From positions 22,160 to 86,159 of the forward strand of contig JAFAHS010000249.1 in NCBI GenBank assembly GCA_019237115.1: a stretch of 64,000 bases of DNA. The letters are read 5' to 3'. A model generated the notes under the pieces. It did no database searches and was not told the DNA's origin. It worked only from the letters and a program-made list of their open reading frames with translations. Below are positions 32,037 through 40,946 of the stretch, piece after piece. Both the position numbers and the translations under genes were made by a program. Positions within the stretch are counted from its first letter, which is position 1. The number at the start of each line of letters is the position of its first letter. Origin of the DNA: Deltaproteobacteria bacterium (lineage in GTDB: Bacteria > Desulfobacterota > Binatia > Binatales > Binataceae).

Positions 32037-33383
32037 TCATGCAGCGGCCCACCCGACCTTGCCGTTCAGCACCTCGACCAGGGCCCCGATCGGATAGCGC
32101 TCCTGCCGGGTGGTATCGCGATCCCGCAGCGTCACGGTGTCGTCTTCCATGGTCTGATGGTCGATGGTCACGCCGAACGGAGTGCCGACTTCGTCCTGCC
32201 GGCGATAGCGGCGTCCGATCGATCCGGCCTGATCGTAGGCAGTAGTGAAATGCCGCGCGAGCATCTCGCGCACCGCCACGGCCTTCTCCGGCTGGCCACC
32301 CTTGCGCAGCAGCGGATAGACCGCCACCTTGATCGGCGCCAGGCGCGGGTTAAACCGCATCACGATCCGCTCCTCGTTCTCGACCACGTCTTCGTCGTAC
32401 GCGTCGAGCATGAACGCGAGCATCGCGCGGTCCACCCCCAACGCCGGTTCGATTACCCACGGACGATAACGGCGCTTGGCGTCTTCGTCGAAGTAGCTCA
32501 GGTCCCGGCCGCTGGCCCTGGCGTGCTGATCGAGATCGAAGCTGCCGCGCTTGGCGATGCCCTCCAACTCGCCCCAGCCGAACGGATACAGATATTCGAG
32601 ATCGGTGGTGCCGCTGGAATAGTGCGACAGCTCGTCGGCCGCGTGCTCACGCCGACGCAGGTGGTCAGCCCGCAGCCCATATCTGACATGCCAGTCGGCC
32701 CGGAACTCGACCCAGTAGCGGTACCACTTCTCTTCCTCCCCGGTCTCCGGCTTGATGAAGAATTCCATTTCCATCTGCTCGAACTCGCGGGTGCGGAAGA
32801 TAAAGTTCTCGGTGGTGATTTCGTTGCGGAACGATTTCCCGATTTGCGCGACGCCAAACGGCAGCTTCACGCGCTGCGTGTCGACCAGGTTCTGGAAGTT
32901 CGCAAAAATTCCCTGCGCGGTCTCGGGACGAAGAAAAACGGTACTGGCGGTGTCCTCGACCGGGCCCATGAAGGTCTTGAACATCAGGTTGAACTGGCGG
33001 GCCGGGGTGAGCTCGCCCCCGCATTCGGGACATTGGGGGCCTGCGACCTTGTCGGCGCGAAAGCGCAGCTTACAGTTCTTGCAGTCGACCATCGGGTCGG
33101 TAAAGTTCTCCAGATGCCCGGACGCCTCCCAGGTGCGCGGATGCTGGAAAATCGCCGAGTCGAGTCCCAGCACGTCGCTGCGGGATTGAACCATTTCGCG
33201 CCACCAGGCTTCCTTGACGTTGCGTTTCAACTCGGTGCCGAGCGGGCCGTAGTCGTAGGTCGAGCCGAGGCCCCCGTAAATCTCGCTGGTCGGAAAGACG
33301 ATTCCTCTGCGCTTGCATAGGTTGACCAGCTTTTCCATCGTGACCGCGTTCTTGCGCGCGGTCGTTGCTTGTTCGTCCGACAA
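32037..33383 (-). CDS. glyS: Glycyl-tRNA synthetase, homodimeric (class IIa) type
   Basis: A 448-residue single-chain GlyRS of the archaeal/eukaryal-like bacterial type, not the alpha2beta2 GlyQ/GlyS form. Visible features are IVFPTSEIYGGLGSTYDYGPLG, a zinc-binding insertion with CKNC...CPECGG, RPETAQGIFANFQNL, motif 2 QIGKSFRNEITTENFIFRTREFEQMEMEFF, motif 3 PALGVDRAMLAFM, and the anticodon-binding domain (KVAVYPLLRKGGQPEKA...YDQAGSIGRRYRRQDEVGTP). It charges tRNA-Gly. It lies between ppdK and the metallophosphoesterase on the same strand with short gaps. Confidence 0.97.
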   Translation of the reverse strand: MSDEQATTARKNAVTMEKLVNLCKRRGIVFPTSEIYGGLGSTYDYGPLGTELKRNVKEAWWREMVQSRSDVLGLDSAIFQHPRTWEASGHLENFTDPMVDCKNCKLRFRADKVAGPQCPECGGELTPARQFNLMFKTFMGPVEDTASTVFLRPETAQGIFANFQNLVDTQRVKLPFGVAQIGKSFRNEITTENFIFRTREFEQMEMEFFIKPETGEEEKWYRYWVEFRADWHVRYGLRADHLRRREHAADELSHYSSGTTDLEYLYPFGWGELEGIAKRGSFDLDQHARASGRDLSYFDEDAKRRYRPWVIEPALGVDRAMLAFMLDAYDEDVVENEERIVMRFNPRLAPIKVAVYPLLRKGGQPEKAVAVREMLARHFTTAYDQAGSIGRRYRRQDEVGTPFGVTIDHQTMEDDTVTLRDRDTTRQERYPIGALVEVLNGKVGWAAA

Positions 33384-33417
33384 GATTCCTTCCTGACACT
33401 TTCCGCCGGCGGACGGT

Positions 33418-33957
33418 TTATTCGCCGAGCTGAACGATCTGTGCCGAGCGCACCACTCCGTCCGCGACTTCCAGGATTGCTACCGTCCCCGGGATGTTGG
33501 TCAAATTTCGCGGCAAGGTAGCGCTGCCCGGGTTTACCACCAGAGTCGCGCCGAAGCGCACCACTCCCTCGATATGGCTGTGACCCTGCACGACCACATC
33601 GACGGGGCCGCCGAAATGCCGGTGCATCGCTCGTTCGAAGACTTCCTGCGAGGTCTCGTCGGGCGTCGGAATCGCGTGCACCAGCCCGATGCGCACGCCT
33701 TCCAGCTTAAGCAGGTGCGCTTCGCGTACGCGGTCGTCCGCCGCGAGCCGGTGCTGATGGCCATCGAGGCCTTCGTCGCCGTTGCCGAGCGCGGCGATCA
33801 CCGGCGCGATCTGGGCCAATTCGTCGAGCACCCGGTTCACGTACACATCGCCGGCATGCATCACGAGGTCGATGCCACGAAAGACCTCGAAGACGCGGGC
33901 CGGAAGATGCTCGCAAGCTTCGGGAATGTGAGTATCCGAAATCAAGCCGATGCGCAT
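33418..33957 (-). CDS. YfcE/MJ0936-type metallophosphoesterase
   Basis: 179 residues from MRIGLISDTHIPEAC. The calcineurin-like motifs are all present: DTH, HAGDVYV, LGNGDE, LVHAIP and QGHSHIEG. Such small enzymes hydrolyse phosphodiesters such as cyclic nucleotide 2',3'- or 3',5'-phosphates in the cytoplasm with two metal ions. An in-frame ATG at 34059 adds a non-family extension that overlaps the divergent lipoprotein gene, so the internal start is used. glyS follows after 34 bp. The natural substrate is unknown. Confidence 0.9.
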   Translation of the reverse strand: MRIGLISDTHIPEACEHLPARVFEVFRGIDLVMHAGDVYVNRVLDELAQIAPVIAALGNGDEGLDGHQHRLAADDRVREAHLLKLEGVRIGLVHAIPTPDETSQEVFERAMHRHFGGPVDVVVQGHSHIEGVVRFGATLVVNPGSATLPRNLTNIPGTVAILEVADGVVRSAQIVQLGE

Positions 33958-34100
33958 CGTGATACGCTGCGGGGCAGGAACCGCCCTACAGCGCGAGGAA
34001 ACAAGGCTATCATGGCGCCGACGCGCGGAGCAATTTTCAGCCCTGAATGGTTGAATCAAACCTGCTGGCTCATGATAAAAGCCATCTCAGCGGAGGAACC

Positions 34101-34433
34101 ATGCCAACCCCGAGGATCAGATCCGCCGCCATCGCACTTGCGGCCCTGATGATGCTGGCGGGATGCAGCCACAAGCTGGTCGCGACCCCAGGGCAGACCC
34201 AGGTATCGATTTATCCCGACGAGAACACCTACCAGAAGCTTTCGCAGATGAAGGCGCAAGGCGGAGTCGCGGGCATGCTCAGCGGGATGGGGGAAAATCT
34301 CGCGACCGGTAAACTGGACAACCAGACCCCCGTGAAGATTATCTCCAGCGATGACCTGGGTTCGAACGTGGAGGTATCGGATGGTCCGTCGAAGGGGATG
34401 AAGGGGTTCGTTCCAAAAGCCAACGTGGACTGA
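34101..34433 (+). CDS. Small lipoprotein of unknown function
   Basis: 110 residues from MPTPRIRSAAIALAALMMLAGC. The lipobox LAGC gives a lipidated Cys near residue 22, so the mature protein is membrane-anchored. The remaining 88 residues (ENTYQKLSQMKAQGG...DDLGSNVEVSDGPSKGMKGFVPKANVD) may form a small SH3-like barrel: the end resembles the DG..G.KGFV.K pattern of bacterial SH3 domains, which is a guess. The Shine-Dalgarno GGAGG lies at 34092-34096. An in-frame ATG at 34047 lacks support. Confidence 0.72.
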   Translation: MPTPRIRSAAIALAALMMLAGCSHKLVATPGQTQVSIYPDENTYQKLSQMKAQGGVAGMLSGMGENLATGKLDNQTPVKIISSDDLGSNVEVSDGPSKGMKGFVPKANVD

Positions 34434-34450
34434 GCAGCGAGCTCGCTGCT
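34433..34450. terminator. Perfect 18-bp palindrome at the lipoprotein stop codon
   Basis: AGCAGCGAGCTCGCTGCT is perfectly self-complementary and begins at the last base of the TGA. It could fold at the end of the transcript, but no T-run follows, so termination is uncertain. Confidence 0.35.
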
Positions 34451-34604
34451 TGACGATTTCCGGTGGAAAAGCGAAGACCCTCGGTGCCGCCCGCAATCAC
34501 AGTCGGACGTGCCTGCCATAAGCGAGCTTCGTAGCGGGCCATTGCGCCCGACGCGATGAACCCGTGCCCGCCTTTTCGCAACCGGGCCCACCACGCGGTG
34601 CGGG

Positions 34605-35855
34605 CTAGGACGCTTTGCTGTACTGTCTTGGGGCCGAGCCGATGACCCCTGCGGATTCCAGCTCCACAATATCGGTCTCACTCATGCCAAGCAGCCGGCG
34701 GAACACCTCACCGTTGTGTTCGCCTAGCAAGGGCGCTGGACGGTCGGCCTGCAGCGGGGTCTTGGAGAAGCGGGCGACCGCACCCGGATAGAGATGGGTT
34801 CCAACCACCGCGCGGTCCACGGGCACGAAATACTCGCGGGCCGCGGTTTGTACATCGCCCAGCACCGCGGCCGCTGAATTCACTGGCGCCGCGTACACAC
34901 CCGCGCGTTGCAAGCGAGCGAGCGCTTCTTCTCCGGCAAGGTTTGCGAGCGCGCCGCCCAGTTCCGCATCCAATGCGTCTTCGTTTGCCTTGCGCTGCGC
35001 GGCGTCGGAAAAGCGCGCATCCCCGGCGAGATGCTCGACGCCCAGTGCCACTGTGACCGCTCGCCATTGCGCATCGTTGGCGGCGGCGACTGCGATCCAC
35101 CCGCTGTCGGCGGCGCATCGATAGATTCCGTGCGGCGCCCAGTCGCGATGGCGATTGCCCTGCGCTCGCGGAATCTCGTGGGTCAGCTGGTACTCGATGA
35201 TTGGCGCCGCCAGCAACGGGATCGCGCCCTCGACTTGCGCAAGCTCTATCCATTGTCCCGCGCCGGTGCGTTCGCGTTCGTTCAGCGCCGCCAGGACCCC
35301 GAAAGTTCCGGTCAGGCCGCTGACCGGGTCGCCGAGCGCGTTGGAGAGCGTGTAGGGCTGCTCCGCGTCGTGATAGCGCGTAAGTCCGGTCACCCCTGCC
35401 ATCGCCTCAACCGTGTTCCCGTACCCGCGCGATTCGGTTTCCGGGCCCCCGTACCCGAACGAGGGCATCGAGATCATGATGAGGCGGGGATTGATTGGCT
35501 GCAGCACCTCCCAGTCGAGTCCGAAGCGTTTCATGATTCCCGGACTGTAGTTCTCGACGAGCATGTCCGCGGTTTTCACCAGGCGCTTTACCAGCTCGAT
35601 GCCGCGCGGATTGTTCAAGTCGAGTGTGACCCCGAGCTTGCCGCGGTTCACCGTGTTGAAGGTCGGGGAACGTTCGATCGGTTGCATCTCGGGCGGAGCC
35701 ATCGAAAGCGACCCGCGCCACCAATCGAAGAATTGCGTATCTTCGACCTTGATAACCTCGGCGCCCATTTCCGCAAGCATTGCCCCGAGCAGCGGTCCCG
35801 CCCATCCCATCGACAGGTCGAGGACTCGAATCTTTCCATCAAGCATGGTGCTCAT
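34605..35855 (-). CDS. CaiB/BaiF-family CoA transferase 2
   Basis: A 416-residue class III CoA transferase. The N-terminus LDGKIRVLDLSMGWAGPLLGAMLAEMGAEVIKVED is characteristic, and YSPGIMKRFGLDWEVLQPINPRLIMISMPSFGYGGPE is the usual interdomain stretch. ADRPAPLLGEHNGEVFRRLLG is the typical C-terminal end. These enzymes move CoA between carboxylic acids. The start codon overlaps the stop of a second CaiB-type gene by 4 bp, and the two may form an A2B2-like pair or act in sequence. An acyl-CoA dehydrogenase nearby suggests degradation of a carboxylic acid through CoA esters. The substrate is not evident. Confidence 0.93.
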   Translation of the reverse strand: MSTMLDGKIRVLDLSMGWAGPLLGAMLAEMGAEVIKVEDTQFFDWWRGSLSMAPPEMQPIERSPTFNTVNRGKLGVTLDLNNPRGIELVKRLVKTADMLVENYSPGIMKRFGLDWEVLQPINPRLIMISMPSFGYGGPETESRGYGNTVEAMAGVTGLTRYHDAEQPYTLSNALGDPVSGLTGTFGVLAALNERERTGAGQWIELAQVEGAIPLLAAPIIEYQLTHEIPRAQGNRHRDWAPHGIYRCAADSGWIAVAAANDAQWRAVTVALGVEHLAGDARFSDAAQRKANEDALDAELGGALANLAGEEALARLQRAGVYAAPVNSAAAVLGDVQTAAREYFVPVDRAVVGTHLYPGAVARFSKTPLQADRPAPLLGEHNGEVFRRLLGMSETDIVELESAGVIGSAPRQYSKAS

Positions 35856-37066
35856 AACGCTCTCGCCCTGTCCCGCGTCCCCTCCATCGCTCCGCCCGGC
35901 AGCCCCAGGCGCGATTGGAGGATTTCACGATTGTGCTCGCCCAAGCGCGGCGCCGGCCGCGAGGCTTCCGGGCGCTGCGAGGAAAAGCGCAGGGAGGCGC
36001 CGGGAATGCGAATCCTCCCCAGATCGGGATCCAGAATCGTCTCGAAAAATTCGCGGGCCCGGGTCTGCTCCCACTCCAGTACTTCGGCCACGCTCGGAAT
36101 CGGGACGAGCGGAATCGCGCGGCGCTGGCCTTCGCGGTACAACCACGCGCGCTCGTGCTTCAGGAAGAACTCCTCGACCATCCGCAGCAGCTCGTCGTTG
36201 TTCACCATCCGCTGTCGCGCGCTCGCAAAGCGCGCGTCGCTGCCCAGCGCCGGCTCGCCCATCAATTGGAAGAGCGCCTGAAACTGTTTGTCGGTGACGC
36301 ATTGGAGGCCCGCATAGCCATCGCGGCATCGGAGCGTCACGATCAGAAACGGACCGACCGCGAAGCGCTTGCCGGCCCGTTCACGCGCGACACCGACGTA
36401 CTGGAAGGTGACGGGCTCGTAGATCATGGTCGCCACGGTGGCTTCCAGCAGCGAGATGTCGACGTGCTGGCCCGGCCGATTGGAGAGCTTGCGCGCGAGC
36501 ACCGCCTGCAGCGCGGCGATGGCGCCATAGAGCCCGCCCACATACTGCGCGAGCGACCCGGGTGGGGTCAGCGGCTCGCGATCCTTCTCGCCGACCGGGT
36601 AGGTCCATCCACCCCGGGCAAACAGGGTGAGGTCGTTGAGGATGGCATCGCGGTCGGGACCATCCTGTCCGAAATTCGAAATCGAAATGATCGAGAGGCG
36701 GGGAAATTTCGCGAGCAGTTCCTCAGCTGGAAAACCGAGTCTGGCCAGAGTGCCCGGCGCGAAGTTCTCGACCATCAGATCGGCGTCGCCCAGCAGCTTG
36801 AGGAGCGCGTCGCGAGCGGCCGGATCTTTAAGGTTTAGGGTGATGCCCAGTTTGTTGGCGTTGAGAAAGGCAAACAGCCCGCCGCGATCGCGCGCACCAT
36901 TCCCGTTGGATCGAAACGGCCCCAGTCTGCGCCCGCCTTCGCCGCCGGGCGGTTCCACTTTGATTACTTCCGCGCCGTAGTCGGCGAGCAGTTTGGTCGC
37001 ATACGGACCCGCAATGAAGTGCGTAAGATCGACGACCCGGATATCGCTCAGCGCGCGATAGCGCAT
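35852..37066 (-). CDS. CaiB/BaiF-family CoA transferase 1
   Basis: 404 residues from MRYRALSDIRVVDLTHFIAGPYATKLLADYG, a classical family III CoA-transferase start. Further matches are VIKVEPPGGEGGRRLGPF, NLKDPAARDALLKLLGDADLMVENFAPGTLARLG, SIISISNFGQDGPDRD, RPGQHVDISLLEATVAT and the C-terminal APRLGEHNREIL. It is upstream of and overlaps a second family member. In-frame starts before 37066 exist but lack family character. The likely function is activation of a carboxylic acid to its CoA ester with another acyl-CoA as donor, in the cytoplasm. Confidence 0.92.
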   Translation of the reverse strand: MRYRALSDIRVVDLTHFIAGPYATKLLADYGAEVIKVEPPGGEGGRRLGPFRSNGNGARDRGGLFAFLNANKLGITLNLKDPAARDALLKLLGDADLMVENFAPGTLARLGFPAEELLAKFPRLSIISISNFGQDGPDRDAILNDLTLFARGGWTYPVGEKDREPLTPPGSLAQYVGGLYGAIAALQAVLARKLSNRPGQHVDISLLEATVATMIYEPVTFQYVGVARERAGKRFAVGPFLIVTLRCRDGYAGLQCVTDKQFQALFQLMGEPALGSDARFASARQRMVNNDELLRMVEEFFLKHERAWLYREGQRRAIPLVPIPSVAEVLEWEQTRAREFFETILDPDLGRIRIPGASLRFSSQRPEASRPAPRLGEHNREILQSRLGLPGGAMEGTRDRARAL

Positions 37067-37340
37067 GACCCCATCCCCGGGGGCATTCGAGCGCAGCCGC
37101 ATCACCCTGTCAAACCCGTCGTGGCGCGAGCGCCCGCAAAAGTTTGTGCCCGACCCGCCGGGCGGCAAGGCCAATGTTCGCCTCACACCGTTCGGGGTTC
37201 TGACCTGCACCAACGTCGGCAACGCCGAGGGGGGTTGTCTGGTTGCTCGCGATCTCGATGATCGTCGCCGTGGGGTTCGCCGCGGCGAGCCGCTCTGCCC
37301 GTCTCGGGCATCGCGTCCCTCATGTATGATGCGCTCTCAC

Positions 37341-37649
37341 ATGAGGCTTACTCATATAGCCGCACTGGCGGCGGCGAGTTGGTACCTGCTGGTTCCGATG
37401 TTCGATCCCAAGTCCGGAAAAGTGGTTCCGTTGGCCATCTCGGAGTGGAACGAAGAAGGAATTTTCGACAGCGAGAAAGATTGTCTTAACGCCAAGCGCA
37501 GCCTGGTCGAGGAATATCGCATGAGCGGCGCTGCTCCGCGCGTTCAGAACATCGTGAGTGCGCAGGCGGCCTGTGTCGCGAGTGACGACCCCCGCCTGCA
37601 AGGTAAGGTTCCTTTCAGCCTGGGACCACCCCCGCCTCCACCTAGATAG
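37341..37649 (+). CDS. Small secreted protein, DDPRL family member 1
   Basis: About 102 residues from MRLTHIAALAAASWYLLVPMF, a short hydrophobic export signal or anchor. The mature part has a conserved pattern also present in the products of 39137-39481 and 39537-39866: S-x-W, then F-x4-C about 5-10 residues on, a second Cys, and the ending C-x2-SDDPRLQG. A Pro-rich tail (GPPPPPPR) closes it. The two Cys are probably disulfide-bonded outside the cytoplasm. ATGs at 37326 and 37329 are alternatives. The function is unknown; no named family is recognised. Confidence 0.6.
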   Translation: MRLTHIAALAAASWYLLVPMFDPKSGKVVPLAISEWNEEGIFDSEKDCLNAKRSLVEEYRMSGAAPRVQNIVSAQAACVASDDPRLQGKVPFSLGPPPPPPR

Positions 37650-37805
37650 GAAGCAGGCGACTCGGCGAGATTTGATGGTGGTTCTCGCGGCGCCAGCGAC
37701 AGCGCGTCCTCGCGCAAAGTCTCGGGAACCCGGCGAGTTCCGGCGCCGTTGTGGGTCGGCGAGCGCCCGTCGTAGTCTGGGCGCTGGTAACCAGGAGGTG
37801 TTTCG

Positions 37806-39041
37806 ATGGCTATGCAAAGTGTCTCCGAGCTCGAAGCCAGTCCGGAAGTGCAGGGTCTGCGAACTCGTGTTAGCGGTTTTCTCGAGGAATTCATCTATCC
37901 AAACGAACCGGTCCTGCTCCGGCACGATTCGGAAGCGGGCCGCACGATGCGCTCGATTCAGGCCAAGGCCAAAGAGCGTGGCCTGTGGGCGCTTGGGCTT
38001 CCCAAGGAAATCGGCGGGGGCGGATTGGGCTTCATGCCCTACGTATTCGTCAATGAACTCGTCGGACGCAGCGAATTCGCGATGGCAGGCCTGGGAACGC
38101 ATTCCGCGCAGGACGCGACCATGCTGTACCTGTACGGGAGCGCCGAGCAGAAGAAGCGCTGGATGCTCCCCCTGGTAAATGGCGACATCTATCCATGCTT
38201 CTCGATGACCGAGCCGGAAGTCTCGGGTGCCGATCCAACCGGGCTGCGCACCCGCGCGGTTCAAGACGGCGACGATTGGGTCATCAACGGCCACAAATGG
38301 TTTTCCAGTGGCGCAAACCGGGCCGCCTACACCACGGTGATGCTGGTGACCGATCCCGAAGCGCCGACCTACGAGCGCTTCAGCATGATCATCGTGCCTA
38401 CCGATACTCCCGGCTTCGAAATCGTCCGGGTGGTCCCGGTGATGGGCGAGACCGAAGGCGGGCATTGCGAGCTTAAGTTCAACAACGTGCGCGTGCCGCT
38501 CACCAACCTGCTCGGACCGCGCGGCCAGGCATTCAAAATCGCGCAGCGGCGGCTCGGACCGGGACGCATCTATCATTGCATGCGCTGGCTCGGGCAGGCG
38601 CAGCGCGCCTTCGAACTGATGGTAAATCGCGCGATCAATCGCCAGGCATTCGGTGGACCGCTGGCCGACAAGCAGACCATCCAGAACTGGATCGCGGATT
38701 CCGCCGCGGAGATCCAGGCGGCCCGCCTGCTTACCCTCAACGCCGCCGCCAAGATCGATTCCGGTGACGAGGCGCGCGTCGAGATCGCGTTAATCAAATT
38801 CTTCGGGGCCAAGGTGCTGCACGACGTGATCGACCGCGCCATCCAGGTGCACGGCGCGATGGGCGTCTCGGAAGACACTCCCCTGGCGCGTATGTACCGT
38901 CACGCACGCTTCGCGAGAATCTACGACGGACCCGACGAAGTCCACCGGATGACGGTCGCGCGTCGAATCACCAACGAATACAAGAAAGGCCGCAAATGGG
39001 ACTTTGGCCGCGGCGTGAGGGACGGGGGCGGATTTCGATAA
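37806..39041 (+). CDS. Acyl-CoA dehydrogenase, ACAD10/11-like
   Basis: A 411-residue FAD-dependent acyl-CoA dehydrogenase. The N-terminal helical domain is followed by PCFSMTEPEVSGADPTGLRTRA (flavin/substrate loop), VINGHKWFSSGANRA, GHCELKFNNVRVP and a C-terminal helical domain with KFFGAKVLHDVIDRAIQVHGAMGVSEDTPLARMYR. The end ARIYDGPDEVHRMTVARR replaces the common YEGT catalytic-Glu motif by YDGP, as in ACAD10/11-type enzymes for long-chain, branched or hydroxylated acyl-CoAs. It introduces the alpha-beta double bond and passes electrons to ETF. It probably belongs to the same catabolic theme as the two CaiB genes. Confidence 0.93.
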   Translation: MAMQSVSELEASPEVQGLRTRVSGFLEEFIYPNEPVLLRHDSEAGRTMRSIQAKAKERGLWALGLPKEIGGGGLGFMPYVFVNELVGRSEFAMAGLGTHSAQDATMLYLYGSAEQKKRWMLPLVNGDIYPCFSMTEPEVSGADPTGLRTRAVQDGDDWVINGHKWFSSGANRAAYTTVMLVTDPEAPTYERFSMIIVPTDTPGFEIVRVVPVMGETEGGHCELKFNNVRVPLTNLLGPRGQAFKIAQRRLGPGRIYHCMRWLGQAQRAFELMVNRAINRQAFGGPLADKQTIQNWIADSAAEIQAARLLTLNAAAKIDSGDEARVEIALIKFFGAKVLHDVIDRAIQVHGAMGVSEDTPLARMYRHARFARIYDGPDEVHRMTVARRITNEYKKGRKWDFGRGVRDGGGFR

Positions 39042-39136
39042 GCGGGAGACCAATTCGCAGACGCTGCCGATTTACCAGAGTGGGAAATCTGTGTCGGGCG
39101 CTTCGGGTGGTGGCACGGGGACGTTCAAGGCGCAGG

Positions 39137-39481
39137 TCAGCTTCCTTTGGGAGCGGGTGCAGGTGCCCCAGCTGACGGCGCGGGTGACGGCTCGGGAAGC
39201 GAAACAGGCTTGAGATTCTTAAGCCTCGGGTCGTTACTCGGAAAGCAGCCGACCTCTCGATTAATCCGGTTTTGCAGTTCCTTGAGAGAGTCTTGGCAGC
39301 CCTCGAAAGTCGGGAACACCTTGATTTGCTCCCATGTCGAGATTGAGGAACTGGAGTCCCCCTGGGGATAGAAAGCGTTTGGGGTAGGCGAAAGAACGTA
39401 CCACGCAAACGGCGGGTCGGCGGCGGGCAGGCAACCCAGCATGGTTACCAGGAAAACCGCCAGCATGGAGCGCAGAAGCAT
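39137..39481 (-). CDS. Small secreted (lipo)protein, DDPRL family member 2
   Basis: About 114 residues from MLLRSMLAVFLVTMLGCLPA, which looks like a lipoprotein signal (MLGC). The core FAWYVLSPTPNAFYPQGDSS, SISTWEQIKVFPTFEGC and VGCFPSNDPRLKNLK matches the next gene closely and the product of 37341-37649 more distantly. The C-terminal tail is Pro/Ala-rich. A longer in-frame start (39547) runs into the neighbouring gene and lacks a signal at its N-terminus, so the internal ATG is chosen. The function is unknown. Confidence 0.62.
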   Translation of the reverse strand: MLLRSMLAVFLVTMLGCLPAADPPFAWYVLSPTPNAFYPQGDSSSSISTWEQIKVFPTFEGCQDSLKELQNRINREVGCFPSNDPRLKNLKPVSLPEPSPAPSAGAPAPAPKGS

Positions 39482-39536
39482 GCCGCGTTTGACTATGTGG
39501 GGATTGGCCTGCACGTTGGTCCGCGCCGCTGATTTC

Positions 39537-39866
39537 CTATGTTCCAACCATGGGCTTGTGTGGGAAGAACCACAAAATTTTCAGCCGCGGATCATCGCTC
39601 GGGATGCACTGGACCGGGCGCTGAACCTTGTTCTGCACTCTTGGCAGGGCGTTTTCGCACGCATCGATGTTGGGAAACCGTCCTACCATGACCCAGTCTG
39701 AAACCGGCGAGCTCAGGCTGCCATTGGGAAATGCAGGAGTAGGGCTGGGCGAGAGCGCATAGACCACGGGCACGGTGGAGGTGCAGGCGGGCACGCCCAC
39801 CAGGAACGCGAGCAGCGCCGAGACACCCAACCTACGCCCTAGTGCCACGACGCCGGGATTCCACAT
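39537..39866 (-). CDS. Small secreted (lipo)protein, DDPRL family member 3
   Basis: 109 residues with an N-terminal signal (VSALLAFLVGVPACTS, possible lipobox). It shares YALSPSPTPAFPNGSLSSPVSDW, FPNIDAC and VQCIPSDDPRLKILWF with member 2, with the same Cys spacing (26 residues between the conserved Cys in both). It lies 55 bp upstream of member 2 on the same strand, so the pair is probably a tandem duplication transcribed together. The protein is predicted to be outside the cytoplasm. No named family or function is known to me. Confidence 0.62.
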   Translation of the reverse strand: MWNPGVVALGRRLGVSALLAFLVGVPACTSTVPVVYALSPSPTPAFPNGSLSSPVSDWVMVGRFPNIDACENALPRVQNKVQRPVQCIPSDDPRLKILWFFPHKPMVGT

Positions 39867-40081
39867 TGCTCCGTTCGCGGGAGGACGGCTCGCGCAAGCG
39901 CAGAGCGGCAGTCTCGGTTCGAGAACCGGTCCAATTCGGTCGCCAGCTCGGTTTGAATCGTCGCGTATCGTCCGCGCTGGTTACAGCTCTGGTCGTAAGC
40001 GAGTTCGCGAAGGTAATCGGCGCGAATCGAAGCGGTCGCGCCCTCTTTACGTCCCCAAAAGCTCGCGTCAGAGTTGGCCAT
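39839..40081 (-). CDS. Possible small hypothetical protein
   Basis: An 80-residue frame whose product (MANSDASFWGRKEGATASIRAD...) is polar and helical with an even residue mix, unlike the Arg-rich products of antisense frames. It overlaps the start of the next small secreted gene by 28 bp, which would be a coupled arrangement. An overlapping frame on the same strand (39832-40089) codes an Arg/Thr-rich, less natural product. There is no family match and no signal peptide. It may not be a gene. Confidence 0.3.
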   Translation of the reverse strand: MANSDASFWGRKEGATASIRADYLRELAYDQSCNQRGRYATIQTELATELDRFSNRDCRSALARAVLPRTEQCGIPASWH

Positions 40082-40341
40082 TGGTTCAACCTAGGCGGAG
40101 ACGGTCGCCAAAGGCAATCGGGCGCGCCGCCTCTAGGTGGCTGAATTTACAGGCTCACCATTTGGCTTGGAACGCCCCTGAAGCCGCCCCCTTTAGCGCG
40201 CGACGGCGTCCAGCAAGCAGCTAAAAATGACCGCCCCAAGCTAGTAGCCGCGAAGCGACAGACACGGAGAATTAGCGAAGTGAACTTTCCCGCCAACGCG
40301 AGCGGTCACCGCTCCACCGAACCGCGCATCGGCAGATTTTC

Positions 40342-40698
<357 letters not shown>

Positions 40699-40946
40699 TC
40701 ACGCAGGTGAAAGAGCGCTCCACGCAATCCGGTCGACCTGCTTCACCTTGTCCCCAGTGCGGTCCTCTGCGCAAGTCCCTCGGTTGATGACCATCATCTG
40801 CGATACTTCTAGCATGCTTGGGTCTCCGGCTTACGCAAGCCCAGTGCCAGTCTTCAACTCTCGGACCGCCGGTGGCAGCCGGTCTGTTCACGATGGTCTT
40901 GCCCGCGCCGCGGGCGAACGACCAAGGAACGGGCACCCCATGATCA

